From JBGTCD01 sp041749015 (lineage in GTDB: Bacteria > Bacteroidota > Bacteroidia > Cytophagales > Cyclobacteriaceae), in NCBI GenBank assembly GCA_041749015.1, contig JBGTCD010000131.1, positions 1 to 18,354 on the forward strand: a stretch of DNA of 18,354 nucleotides. The letters run 5' to 3'. This document shows, piece by piece, positions 1-8,542 of this stretch. Within the stretch, counting starts at the first letter, position 1, and each line of letters begins with the position of its first letter. Under the pieces are notes generated by a model. It did not search any database. It was not told where the DNA came from and saw only the letters and a list, made by a program, of their open reading frames with translations. Position numbers and translations under genes: made by a program.

Positions 1-1582
1 GGTACCCAAATTCCAGCAGGTGCCAGTCAAGGCTGCCGTCATGCTTCCATTCGCTGGTCTGCCCGAACTCACCACCCATAAACAGGAGCTTGGTACCGGG
101 ATGCATGTACATCAGCCCATACATCATTCTAAGGTTTGCAAATCGTTGCCACTCATCCCCAGGCATGCGCCCAATAAGCGGCCCCTTGCCGTGCACCACC
201 TCATCATGTGAGAAGGGCAGCATAAAGTTTTCGGTAAAGGCATACATGAGGCTGAAGGTAATCTCATTGAGATGAAATTTTCGATGAATGGGCTCATTTT
301 TGAAGAATTCGAGGGTATCGTGCATCCAGCCCATCATCCATTTTTGCCCAAAACCTAACCCGCCCATATAGGTGGGCCTGGATACCATAGGCCAGGAAGT
401 CGACTCTTCAGCAATCATAATGATATCGGGGAACTCCCTATATAGGGTTTCATTCAACTCCCGGAGGAAACTTACCGCGTCAATATTTTCATTGCCTCCA
501 AATTGATTGGGAATCCACTCCCCCTCCTCACGGCTATAATCCAGGTAAAGCATAGAAGCAACTGCGTCTACACGGATGCCATCGATATGGTACTCCTCGA
601 TCCAGAACAAGGCGCTGCTGATCAGAAAAGACCGTACCTCATGCCTGCCGTAATTAAAAATATAGCTTTTCCAGTCCGGATGAAATCCCTTTCTGGGGTC
701 TTCATGCTCAAAAAGATTGGTGCCATCAAAAAGATATAATCCATGGGCATCGCCCGGAAAATGTGAAGGTACCCAATCCATGATCACCCCTATCCCAGCC
801 TGATGCAAACAATCCACCAGATACTTGAAATCACCAGGGGTACCGTATCTTGAGGTAGGCGCAAAAAAGCCGGTTAGCTGATAGCCCCAGGACCCGAAAA
901 AAGGATGTTCTAAAAGCGGTAAAAACTCCACATGGGTATAACCCATTTCCTTAAGATAGGCTACCAATTCATCCGCCATTTCCACATAGGTCAGGCTTCG
1001 GTTATCCTCTTCAGTTTTTCTTCTCCAGGAGCCAAAATGCATTTCATAAACCGCCATGGGTTGAGGTGTGCCGGAAGCCTTTTGCCTTGAGCCCAGCCAT
1101 TTTTTATCTTTCCACTCGTATCGGTCATCCCATACTATGCTCGCAGTGCGGGGAGGCTCTTCATAAAACCGGGCAAAGGGATCAGCCTTCTCCAGATATT
1201 GGTCGCCTACATTAGAAATAATACCATACTTATAGGCTTCACCGTGGCCGATGCCTGGGATAAAGGCTTCCCAAATGCCAGACCCATCCCATTTGGGGAA
1301 CATTGGATGGGCTTCCATACTCCAATGATTGAAGTTGCCCATGACATTAATCTTCTTGGCATTTGGAGCCCAAACGGCAAAATAGGTGCCCTTCTGTCCA
1401 TTAAATTCTGTTGGCCTTGAGCCCAGCTTTTCATATAACTTATAATGCTTCCCACTTTTGAACAGATGGGTATCAAAATCAGTAAAGAGAGAGAAGAATG
1501 CCTCTTCTTTTTTTGCTTCAGTCTTCTTTTTACGGGGTTTTGAGGCAGGCTTTCCTGTTTGATTTTTACTTGCTTTGCTCAT
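1..1582 (-). CDS. glgB: 1,4-alpha-glucan branching enzyme GlgB (3' end missing)
   Basis: GlgB cuts alpha-1,4-glucan chains and rejoins them through alpha-1,6 bonds in the cytoplasm. It would branch the linear glucan made by GlgE upstream. The visible 527 residues show a Lys/Ala-rich tail (about 1-27), a CBM48-type beta-sandwich (about 60-150, including WAPNAKKINVMGNFNHW), and a GH13 barrel. The nucleophile is D339 (GIRVDAV), the acid/base is E392 (IAEEST), and the third Asp is D460 (SHDEVVHGKG), so the active site is intact. The C-terminal all-beta domain lies beyond the window. It lacks the extra N1 domain of the longer E. coli-type enzyme. The ATG at 1582-1580 is the first possible start, because an in-frame TAA lies five codons upstream (1597-1595). 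It overlaps the end of treS-mak by 17 bases and has AAGAAGG just before it, so translational coupling is likely. Confidence 0.97.
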   Translation of the reverse strand, partial: MSKASKNQTGKPASKPRKKKTEAKKEEAFFSLFTDFDTHLFKSGKHYKLYEKLGSRPTEFNGQKGTYFAVWAPNAKKINVMGNFNHWSMEAHPMFPKWDGSGIWEAFIPGIGHGEAYKYGIISNVGDQYLEKADPFARFYEEPPRTASIVWDDRYEWKDKKWLGSRQKASGTPQPMAVYEMHFGSWRRKTEEDNRSLTYVEMADELVAYLKEMGYTHVEFLPLLEHPFFGSWGYQLTGFFAPTSRYGTPGDFKYLVDCLHQAGIGVIMDWVPSHFPGDAHGLYLFDGTNLFEHEDPRKGFHPDWKSYIFNYGRHEVRSFLISSALFWIEEYHIDGIRVDAVASMLYLDYSREEGEWIPNQFGGNENIDAVSFLRELNETLYREFPDIIMIAEESTSWPMVSRPTYMGGLGFGQKWMMGWMHDTLEFFKNEPIHRKFHLNEITFSLMYAFTENFMLPFSHDEVVHGKGPLIGRMPGDEWQRFANLRMMYGLMYMHPGTKLLFMGGEFGQTSEWKHDGSLDWHLLEFGY

Positions 1583-4500
1583 GAACCTTCTTTTTTAAAT
1601 GTTCTTTCATAATATAGTGAATGCCCCTCAAAGGTATGATAACCCAATCGGGACGGCTATTAAGTTCGTATCCTAATTCATAGATGGCCTTTTCAAGGGT
1701 ATAAACCCTGACAAGTGTCCTGGTAGAATCCGAAAGCGGACCATCCTCACCGATCCTGTCAAGGTAGGCTCTCAGATAAAACCTGCTGACATAATGTTGC
1801 CATTGTTCGGCCCAGGATTCCAAATAGCTGATGTCCTTGTCGCGATACATTTCATGCACGAGGATTTTTCCATAGGAGGCATAATGAAAGGACCGGATCA
1901 TCCCTGCCACATCCTTGTAAGGGCTTTTCTTGAGCCTTCGCTCAGAAAAAGTAAATCCAGGCTCTCCTTCAAAATCAATAATAACGAAATCCTTACCATT
2001 AAAAAGCACCTGACCCAGGTGATAATCACCATGGATCCTGGTTCTGAATGCGGTAATTTTCTTCTTATATATCTCACTGATAAAATCCAAGATCTGGTCT
2101 TCCATACCCAGAATCTCTTCCGCCAGTTTTCTGCTGGAATCAGGTATTTTACTCATGTTGGTTTTCAATAACTTAAGGCGATCGAGTACCAGCTTCCGCA
2201 TGGTAGAGTAAAGTGACCGCTGGTAGTTGCTCGTAAAAGGCTCAGGAGAAAAATCCGGATCAATAGCATCAGAGGCCAGTCCTAAGTGCATCTCTGCTGT
2301 GCGTCTGGCCAAGGTCACTACCCGATCATAATACACCTTGCCAATGAGTTCCTGAATCAGCACTGGAGCTTCATGGAATAAAAGGGCCTCCTTTTTGAGC
2401 ATGACTGGCACCTTATCCTCTTTGGAGGTTATTGAAAATACGCGATCAAAATACCTGCCAATGGCATCCATGGTCATCGACCAGGCTTCACCCTGATTGT
2501 CCACTTTATCCTGGAGCAGGCCAAAAACCATACTTGATTGATTGTTACTGACAAACTCAAATCCTCCTGCAAACCTTGGGGTATTTTTAAAATTGGTCTT
2601 TTCAGAAAGAAAGCGAATCAGCTCCAGATCCGGATTGATTTCCTTTTCAATTTTCCGGTATATTTTAAAGAAATACTGGTCGTTATAAATTACTGCCGTA
2701 TTGCTTTGATCGGCCTTGAGCACTTCCGAATGCACCTTGGAGACCGGCCCGTCAAACTTATGAAACACCCCTTTGGAGAAGTTCAGCATACCCTCATCCA
2801 ATTTAATCCGGGTTTTATTTCTAATGGCCGTAAAAATGAAATTCCGGAAAGCAGGATCATACATCGCATCCAGGATGTAGCCTTTTTTGCGTGGAAGCTC
2901 CGCCTTACAAATTACGTTTTGAGGGGTGAGGTCAGTCCCTTGGATGATGTGATCTCCGGTTAAGAAAATAACAGGCAGGAAATAAAGTTCCGCCAAATGC
3001 TGAACGTAACTCACTTCCACTATCAGCAGATGGGCCAGACCGCTTTCCACTTTCAGCGGCAGGGCAGTATCAATTTTGACCTTGCTGATCGATTTTGCTT
3101 TTCCTCCAAACCACCGGCACTTTTTGAGAAAGGGCGGTAGTATTTGTTTTTCAAATTGAGAACGTTCGCTATAATCGGTGAATACCTTATCCCAGGTTTT
3201 TTCGGACTTAAATAATCTGAGGTCTTTTGAGGATTCTTCTGGTTCTATTTCCGGCAAATCCAGAGAAAGCCCGTAATATCCGTATGGACCAAGGGTAATC
3301 AAATAATTTTTTTCTCCCACCCTTGGGAATTTATTTTGGCTAAATACCTCAGTAAGTTCCGAATTTTTCAGATGGTTGAGATTGAGGTAAGTAGCCTGTG
3401 AGTATTTGGAGAGATTGGTAACTACAATAATGGTTTGCTTCTCCCAAGTCCTTTCAAATGCCAGAACTTTGGAATTGGTGCTATCAATAAATCTAATACT
3501 GCCCCTGCCAAATACCCGAAGGCGCTTCCGCATGCCAATCAGGTTTTTTAGCCACCATAGAATCGACGATGGATTGGTAGTCTGTACGGAGACATTGACA
3601 TTCTCATGCCGGTAAACGGGGTCTGTTACTACCGGCAAAAATAACTGCTGTGGATTAGCTTTTGAAAATCCGGCATTGATGTTGGCATTCCACTGCATGG
3701 GCGTACGGACACCAAAACGATCGCCCAGGTAGATGTTATCCCCCATCCCGATCTCATCCCCATAATAAATAATAGGGGAGCCGGGAAGTGAGAAAAGCAG
3801 GGTGTAGAGCAGTTCGATTTTTCTCCGGTCGTTATTAAGAAGGGGAGCAAGTCTTCGTCTTATTCCCAGATTATGCTTGGTGATGGGGTCGGCACCATAG
3901 GCTTTGTACAAATAGTCCTTTTCTTCTTCGGTCACCATCTCCAGACCCAACTCATCATGGTTGCGCAGGAATAGTGCCCATTGGGAATTTTCGGGTGCTG
4001 AGGGCGTTTGCTCAATGATATCGACCACAGGATGGCTGTCCTCCGTGTGAAGGGCCATAAACAATCTGGGCATCAGTGGATAGTGAAAATTCATGTGGCA
4101 TTCCTTACCATCACCAAAGTATGCAGCCGCATCTTCAGGCCACATATTGGCCTCAGCAAGTAGTATGGCTTTTGGGTGATTAGAATCAATGTGCTTCCTG
4201 AGTTTTCTGAGAAAAGCATGTGTTTCAGGTAGGTTTTCCCCAGTGGACCCCTCCCTTACAAACAGGAATGGGGCAGATGCTACCCTGAACCCATCTACAC
4301 CCATTTTCAGCCAAAAGTCCACAATTTTAAGAAGCTCCTTTTGCACATCGGGATGGTCATAATTAAGGTCGGGCTGGTGGCGATAAAAGCGGTGCCAATA
4401 GTAGGCCTTTGCCACAGGATCCCAGGTCCAGTTTGACGATTCGAAGTCACTAAATATCACCCTGACATCCTTGAATTTCTGTGGATCATCACTCCAGATA

Positions 4501-4898
4501 TAATAGTCACGGTACTTGGAACCTTCCGGTGCCATTCGTGATCTCTGAAACCAGGGATGTGTATCGGAGGTATGGTTGAGTACCAGCTCGATGATGATCC
4601 TAATGCCCCTGTCGTGGGCCTCCTGCAATAGTTTTTTAAAGTCTTTTAATGTGCCATAGTCCGGGTGGACATCCATATAGTCACTAACATCATATCCATC
4701 ATCACGGAGCGGGCTCGGAAAGAATGGGAGCAGCCAAAGAGTATTGATTCCCAGGTCTTCTAAATAATCAAGCTTATTGATTAGCCCTTTGATATCGCCA
4801 ATCCCATCTGAATTGGAATCATAAAAGGCGCGAAGGTTGACTTCATAAATGATCGCGTCTTTATACCATTGCAAATTGTTGGTCTCTTTGACTTGCAT
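1566..4898 (-). CDS. TreS-maltokinase fusion with a TreS domain lacking its catalytic nucleophile
   Basis: This 1110-residue protein has the usual layout of fused trehalose synthase and maltokinase. Residues 1-550 are a GH13 TreS domain with typical motifs (WYKDAIIYEV, ELVLNHTSD, SNWTWDP, ENLPETH). Residues 560-1110 are a maltokinase with the RWFGGKAKSI cap motif (about 600), HGDYHLGQ with catalytic D958, and DFEGEP with metal-binding D975. The expected TreS nucleophile motif FRLDAVPYL reads FRVASAPFL here, so the Asp is Ala207 (codon GCA at 4278-4280). Acid/base E249 (LLAEANMWPED) and third Asp D315 (FLRNHDEL) remain. From family knowledge, TreS interconverts trehalose and maltose, and maltokinase makes maltose-1-phosphate from maltose and ATP. 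I infer an inactive or strongly altered TreS half, perhaps a scaffold or sugar-binding module, and an active kinase. The start lies 2 bases after the glgE stop, with AAAGGTG about 9 bases upstream inside glgE. Confidence 0.95.
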   Translation of the reverse strand: MQVKETNNLQWYKDAIIYEVNLRAFYDSNSDGIGDIKGLINKLDYLEDLGINTLWLLPFFPSPLRDDGYDVSDYMDVHPDYGTLKDFKKLLQEAHDRGIRIIIELVLNHTSDTHPWFQRSRMAPEGSKYRDYYIWSDDPQKFKDVRVIFSDFESSNWTWDPVAKAYYWHRFYRHQPDLNYDHPDVQKELLKIVDFWLKMGVDGFRVASAPFLFVREGSTGENLPETHAFLRKLRKHIDSNHPKAILLAEANMWPEDAAAYFGDGKECHMNFHYPLMPRLFMALHTEDSHPVVDIIEQTPSAPENSQWALFLRNHDELGLEMVTEEEKDYLYKAYGADPITKHNLGIRRRLAPLLNNDRRKIELLYTLLFSLPGSPIIYYGDEIGMGDNIYLGDRFGVRTPMQWNANINAGFSKANPQQLFLPVVTDPVYRHENVNVSVQTTNPSSILWWLKNLIGMRKRLRVFGRGSIRFIDSTNSKVLAFERTWEKQTIIVVTNLSKYSQATYLNLNHLKNSELTEVFSQNKFPRVGEKNYLITLGPYGYYGLSLDLPEIEPEESSKDLRLFKSEKTWDKVFTDYSERSQFEKQILPPFLKKCRWFGGKAKSISKVKIDTALPLKVESGLAHLLIVEVSYVQHLAELYFLPVIFLTGDHIIQGTDLTPQNVICKAELPRKKGYILDAMYDPAFRNFIFTAIRNKTRIKLDEGMLNFSKGVFHKFDGPVSKVHSEVLKADQSNTAVIYNDQYFFKIYRKIEKEINPDLELIRFLSEKTNFKNTPRFAGGFEFVSNNQSSMVFGLLQDKVDNQGEAWSMTMDAIGRYFDRVFSITSKEDKVPVMLKKEALLFHEAPVLIQELIGKVYYDRVVTLARRTAEMHLGLASDAIDPDFSPEPFTSNYQRSLYSTMRKLVLDRLKLLKTNMSKIPDSSRKLAEEILGMEDQILDFISEIYKKKITAFRTRIHGDYHLGQVLFNGKDFVIIDFEGEPGFTFSERRLKKSPYKDVAGMIRSFHYASYGKILVHEMYRDKDISYLESWAEQWQHYVSRFYLRAYLDRIGEDGPLSDSTRTLVRVYTLEKAIYELGYELNSRPDWVIIPLRGIHYIMKEHLKKKVHEQSK

Positions 4899-4900
4899 AA

Positions 4901-6859
4901 TCAGTACACCTTTAATTTAAACAAATGAAAGGGGAGTTGGGCCGGGTCCAGTTCTATGTAATTCCATTCCTGAGTCCAGGTGTATTTGCTACCTGTCCCT
5001 AGGTCGCTTAATTCGATGAAAATATCTTTACCCTTCTTTTTCAGCAACTCGGCTGGAAGCTGCACATAACCACTTTGGGTATGATTGGGATCAAGGTTGA
5101 CCACCACCAGAATCAGGTTACTCCTATCAGAACCAGTCTTCAAATATGCAATGATATGATCATTGTGGATGTCACAAAATTGAAGGTTCCAGGTAGACTG
5201 CAAAGCAGAATTTTCCTTTCTTGCCTTATTGACCAAAGTAATGATATCCGAGAGTCTGTTGGTTTTGTTCCAGTCATGATGCTTAATCTCATACTTTTCT
5301 GAATCCAGATATTCCTCTTTTCCGGGGACTGGTTTATTCTCATAAAACTCATATACCGGACCATACAACCCATAATTGGAGCTGAGGGTAGCCGCAAGTA
5401 CATATCGAATCAGAAAGGCATTCTCTCCATGATCCTGAAGGAAGTAGGGTAGAATATCAGGAGTATTAGGCCAAAAATTAGGTCTGAAATAATCCCTCAA
5501 TGGCCCCTGAGTAAGCTCATTTATGTAGGTCACCAACTCAGCTTTGCTATTCCTCCAGGTAAAGTAGGTATAGCCGTGGGTGAACCCCGCCTTAGCCAGG
5601 CCAGCCATCACTTTAGGTCTGGTAAAGGCCTCAGAAAGAAAGATGACATCGGGGTGTTTTTCTTGTACCGAAGCGATGAGCCATTCCCAAAACGGGGTAG
5701 GCTTGGTATGGGGATTATCCACTCTGAAAATTGAAATGCCCTGGCCAATCCAATAGGTAAAGATACTCTCCAGTTCATCCCAAAGGGCCTGCCAATCCTC
5801 CGTTTCAAAATCAATTGGCAGAATGTCCTGATACTTCTTTGGCGGATTCTCTGCATATTTTACAGTGCCGTCAGGCCGCCATTTAAACCATTGTGGATGC
5901 GCCTTGACGTAGGGATGGTCAGGAGCACATTGCAAGGCGATGTCCATAGCGATGTCGATACCCAGTGCTTTGGCTTTCTTTACCAAATTCTTGAAGTCTC
6001 CAAGGGTACCCAGTTCAGGGTGAATGGATTTATGCCCGCCTTCATCACTGCCTATAGCCCAAGGTGATCCCGGCTCTCCTTTTTTGGCTTTTACTGCATT
6101 GTTCCTGCCTTTTCGGTGCAGCTTACCGATGGGGTGAATCGGCGGAAAGTACAATACATCAAAACCCATAGCGGCCACTCTGGGAAGGAGTTTTTCGCAG
6201 TCTTTAAAGGTCCCGTGCTTCCCGGGTTTGGCTGCAGCAGATCTGGGGAAAAATTCATACCAGGAGGTAAAACCCGCTCTGGCATCTTCCACTTTCAGGG
6301 TGACTTCCACAGGGTAAATGGTGGGGTGATTGACCAAATAGTTATTGCTTACCAACTCAGAAAATGGCTTCTCCAGAACAAGGTCTACAGCTTCCTCATA
6401 TTTTGATGGATCTTTAAAAATTTTAATGAGCTTATTTAAATGATCCCTGACTGATTTAGGTTTTCCCTTACCAATCGCCTTCAGGTATTCTGCCCCTTCC
6501 AATAGCTCGGTAGCGAGGTTCTGATTATCAGCCGCCTTTTTCTTAAACCCTTCATACCAGGTAAGGAAGTGATCCACCCAGGCCTTGACGGTAAACTTAT
6601 AAATACCTTTTTCCTTAAGCTCAAAAGATCCAAGCCACTCGTCATTGATTTCGTAGACCATTGGCTGCTCCTGCCAAATTTTTTGCCCGGCCTTTTGGTA
6701 CATTACCACCGCCCTAATTTCATCATGGCCATCAGCATAAATATGGGCTTTCACCTGAAGCTCCTCACCATGCAGCCTTTTGACCGGATAGCGGTTTTGG
6801 TCCACTTGAGGACTTATGTGATCAATTATCACTCTGATATTTCCGCCTGTTTTCTTCAT
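4901..6859 (-). CDS. glgE: Alpha-1,4-glucan:maltose-1-phosphate maltosyltransferase GlgE
   Basis: GlgE transfers maltosyl units from alpha-maltose-1-phosphate to the non-reducing ends of alpha-1,4-glucans and releases phosphate. The 652 residues match the GlgE layout: an N-terminal beta-sandwich (about 8-110), a helical dimerisation insert (about 110-180), a GH13 barrel (about 185-540) and a C-terminal beta domain. Diagnostic stretches are SWYEFFPRS (199-207), YFPPIHPIGK, and FRVDNPHTKP with nucleophile D381. FLSEAFTRP carries acid/base E410, and NTPDIL carries D468, the probable third Asp by motif comparison with the Streptomyces enzyme. The FRVDNPHTKP and FLSEAFTRP motifs separate GlgE from ordinary amylases. 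The next gene supplies the kinase that makes its donor, and glgB follows. The 101-base spacer upstream is much longer than other gaps in the block, so a separate internal promoter is possible. Confidence 0.97.
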   Translation of the reverse strand: MKKTGGNIRVIIDHISPQVDQNRYPVKRLHGEELQVKAHIYADGHDEIRAVVMYQKAGQKIWQEQPMVYEINDEWLGSFELKEKGIYKFTVKAWVDHFLTWYEGFKKKAADNQNLATELLEGAEYLKAIGKGKPKSVRDHLNKLIKIFKDPSKYEEAVDLVLEKPFSELVSNNYLVNHPTIYPVEVTLKVEDARAGFTSWYEFFPRSAAAKPGKHGTFKDCEKLLPRVAAMGFDVLYFPPIHPIGKLHRKGRNNAVKAKKGEPGSPWAIGSDEGGHKSIHPELGTLGDFKNLVKKAKALGIDIAMDIALQCAPDHPYVKAHPQWFKWRPDGTVKYAENPPKKYQDILPIDFETEDWQALWDELESIFTYWIGQGISIFRVDNPHTKPTPFWEWLIASVQEKHPDVIFLSEAFTRPKVMAGLAKAGFTHGYTYFTWRNSKAELVTYINELTQGPLRDYFRPNFWPNTPDILPYFLQDHGENAFLIRYVLAATLSSNYGLYGPVYEFYENKPVPGKEEYLDSEKYEIKHHDWNKTNRLSDIITLVNKARKENSALQSTWNLQFCDIHNDHIIAYLKTGSDRSNLILVVVNLDPNHTQSGYVQLPAELLKKKGKDIFIELSDLGTGSKYTWTQEWNYIELDPAQLPFHLFKLKVY

Positions 6860-6908
6860 TTTAATTTAACCAATAAATAGTAACCAATTTAAGCGTAAAG
6901 TAAATAAC

Positions 6909-6920
6909 TGACCCGGGTCA
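6909..6920. promoter_or_regulatory. Perfect 12-base palindrome upstream of glgE (possible operator)
   Basis: TGACCCGGGTCA is a perfect palindrome 50-61 bases before the glgE ATG, in the only long spacer (6860-6961) inside the alpha-glucan block. It is GC-rich in an AT-rich setting. It has no room for a loop and no T-run follows on either strand, so it is not a convincing terminator. A dimeric regulator site is the simplest reading, but this is inference from one occurrence. Confidence 0.35.
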
Positions 6921-6961
6921 ATTCAACATTCCTGCTTAGTGAAAAGGGTGTCGTTATCATA

Positions 6962-8530
6962 TTATCGGAGTATGATGGTGGCATAGGGTGCCAGGAATAC
7001 CTCATCTTTATCAACCTGATTTTTGCTATGCGTTGAAAAATATATTTTGTCAAAATCCTTAAGCTCCCCTGACAGCTTTATGCGTTGCCCCTGACCTGAA
7101 ATATTATGGATAACGAGCAAGGCATCTTTCTCATAATTACGGATAAAAGAAATCAGAGCATCATTGAGTATTCCTGAACCGGTAATGCCTCCGAAGGTTA
7201 GTACTTCACTGGTGTTTCTAATATGGATCAGGTCCTTATAAAAATTAAATATGGAGTGTCGATCATTTTTTTGTTGATTCAAAGGGGATACTTTTTCACT
7301 GGTGCTGTACCGTGGTGTGATCCACTTTGGTTGCCCCGGATCTGAGCCCTCCGCTTCCCAAATAAAAGGCTCACGGATGTATTGGTCGGGCTTCTTGCCC
7401 AGCATCCCAATTTCCTCACCATAATAAAGGTAGGGCGATCCGGGCAGGGTAAGGAGGATTGAAGCAGCAACTCTGGCCTTTGCCTGATCGCCTCCCATTT
7501 CGCTTAATATCCTGTTTTGATCATGATTTTTTAGGAAAGTAGCATCCACGAAATCATCGGTGACGTTTTGATAGATGTCATTAATTTCTTTATAGGTGGC
7601 CACAAGGTTCAGGGTGTCCTTTCCGGCAGATACCACATGGTGGATGGCATAGCCAATATCGAAATTGAATAAGGCAGAAAGTCCTTTGAGGTAAGGGGCC
7701 ACAGTCTCTGCATCAGACCATACCTCCCCGACCAGATAAACATCAGGCTTAATGGCCTCCATACGCTCTCTGAATTCGACCCAGAAAGCATGGTTATCTT
7801 CGGCTCTTTCATCAGGGAAAATATGCTTGGCAGCATCCAGTCTGAACCCATCTACACCCACATCCTCTAACCAAAACCTGCCGATTTCATAAATTTCTTC
7901 ACGCACTATTTTATTATCAAAATTAAGATCCGGCATACCACCCCAGAAAAAACCATAATAATGTTTCTCATCCAGTTTTCCGTCAACCGCATGCCACTGC
8001 GTGAGGTTGTCAGAGTCCAGGGTCATCTCCTTTTTGGCTACTTGCTCTGCAATGGAATCGCGATTTGCCCATACATAATAATCACGATAAGGACTATCCT
8101 TTCCGGACCTGGAGCTGACGAACCAGGGATGGTCATAACCGGAATGATTGATTACAAGATCAATTACAATTTTAATATCCCTTTCATGAGCCTGGGAAAC
8201 CAGATTTTTAAAATCTTCAAGAGTGCCATAGTCCGGATGCACATCTTTATAGTCGGTCACATCATACTTGTGGTAGGTCGGTGAGGGATTGATTGGCATG
8301 AGCCAAATGCCTTTGATGCCCAGGTCCTGGAGGTAGTCCAGCTTACTGGCAAGCCCATTAAAATCACCAATGCTATCGCCATTGCTATCATAAAAGGATT
8401 GCACAAAAATCTCATAGCTCACAGCATGAGGCCATTTGGCCACGGAATGATCCCCTGGCAAATCTTTGGTACCGCAGGCCACTAAAAAAATCCAAATAAA
8501 AGCCAGGAAATAAAATTTTTGAATACTCAT
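6962..8530 (-). CDS. Exported GH13 alpha-amylase-like lipoprotein (522 aa)
   Basis: This is an alpha-glucan hydrolase of family GH13, probably acting on maltodextrins or starch outside the cytoplasm. A short hydrophobic signal ends in the lipobox LVAC, with Cys19 as the predicted lipidation site, followed by GTKDLPGD. The barrel starts near residue 35 (VSYEIFVQSFYDSNGDSIGD). Conserved regions are DLVINH (124-129), GVDGFRLDAAKHIF with nucleophile D232, YLVGEVWS with acid/base E269, and FLKNHDQNR with D337. A C-terminal beta domain of about 90 residues completes it. The length is usual for a single-domain maltodextrin-active GH13 enzyme. It lies 12 bases after the larger amylase gene, as in an operon. 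The products (maltose, glucose or oligomers) cannot be told from sequence. Maltose is plausible given the maltokinase and GlgE downstream. Whether it faces the periplasm or the outside is unknown. Confidence 0.9.
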   Translation of the reverse strand: MSIQKFYFLAFIWIFLVACGTKDLPGDHSVAKWPHAVSYEIFVQSFYDSNGDSIGDFNGLASKLDYLQDLGIKGIWLMPINPSPTYHKYDVTDYKDVHPDYGTLEDFKNLVSQAHERDIKIVIDLVINHSGYDHPWFVSSRSGKDSPYRDYYVWANRDSIAEQVAKKEMTLDSDNLTQWHAVDGKLDEKHYYGFFWGGMPDLNFDNKIVREEIYEIGRFWLEDVGVDGFRLDAAKHIFPDERAEDNHAFWVEFRERMEAIKPDVYLVGEVWSDAETVAPYLKGLSALFNFDIGYAIHHVVSAGKDTLNLVATYKEINDIYQNVTDDFVDATFLKNHDQNRILSEMGGDQAKARVAASILLTLPGSPYLYYGEEIGMLGKKPDQYIREPFIWEAEGSDPGQPKWITPRYSTSEKVSPLNQQKNDRHSIFNFYKDLIHIRNTSEVLTFGGITGSGILNDALISFIRNYEKDALLVIHNISGQGQRIKLSGELKDFDKIYFSTHSKNQVDKDEVFLAPYATIILR

Positions 8531-8542
8531 GATCTCTAGATG

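Noticed and set aside
1080..1430. 14-base direct repeat GCCTTGAGCCCAGC, present twice in glgB
   Set aside because: Both copies encode ordinary GlgB residues (LGSR) in the expected frame. Two short copies without flanking signs of insertion look like chance.
1794..2171. Plus-strand 125-codon open frame inside treS-mak, and similar frames at 2538-2963 and 9245-9613
   Set aside because: Each lies wholly opposite a well-recognised enzyme domain, with no start signal or family resemblance of its own.
6909..6920. TGACCCGGGTCA as a terminator between the amylase gene and glgE
   Set aside because: There is no loop space for a 6-base stem and no T-run on either strand. It also lies upstream of glgE rather than after a gene end in the minus direction.
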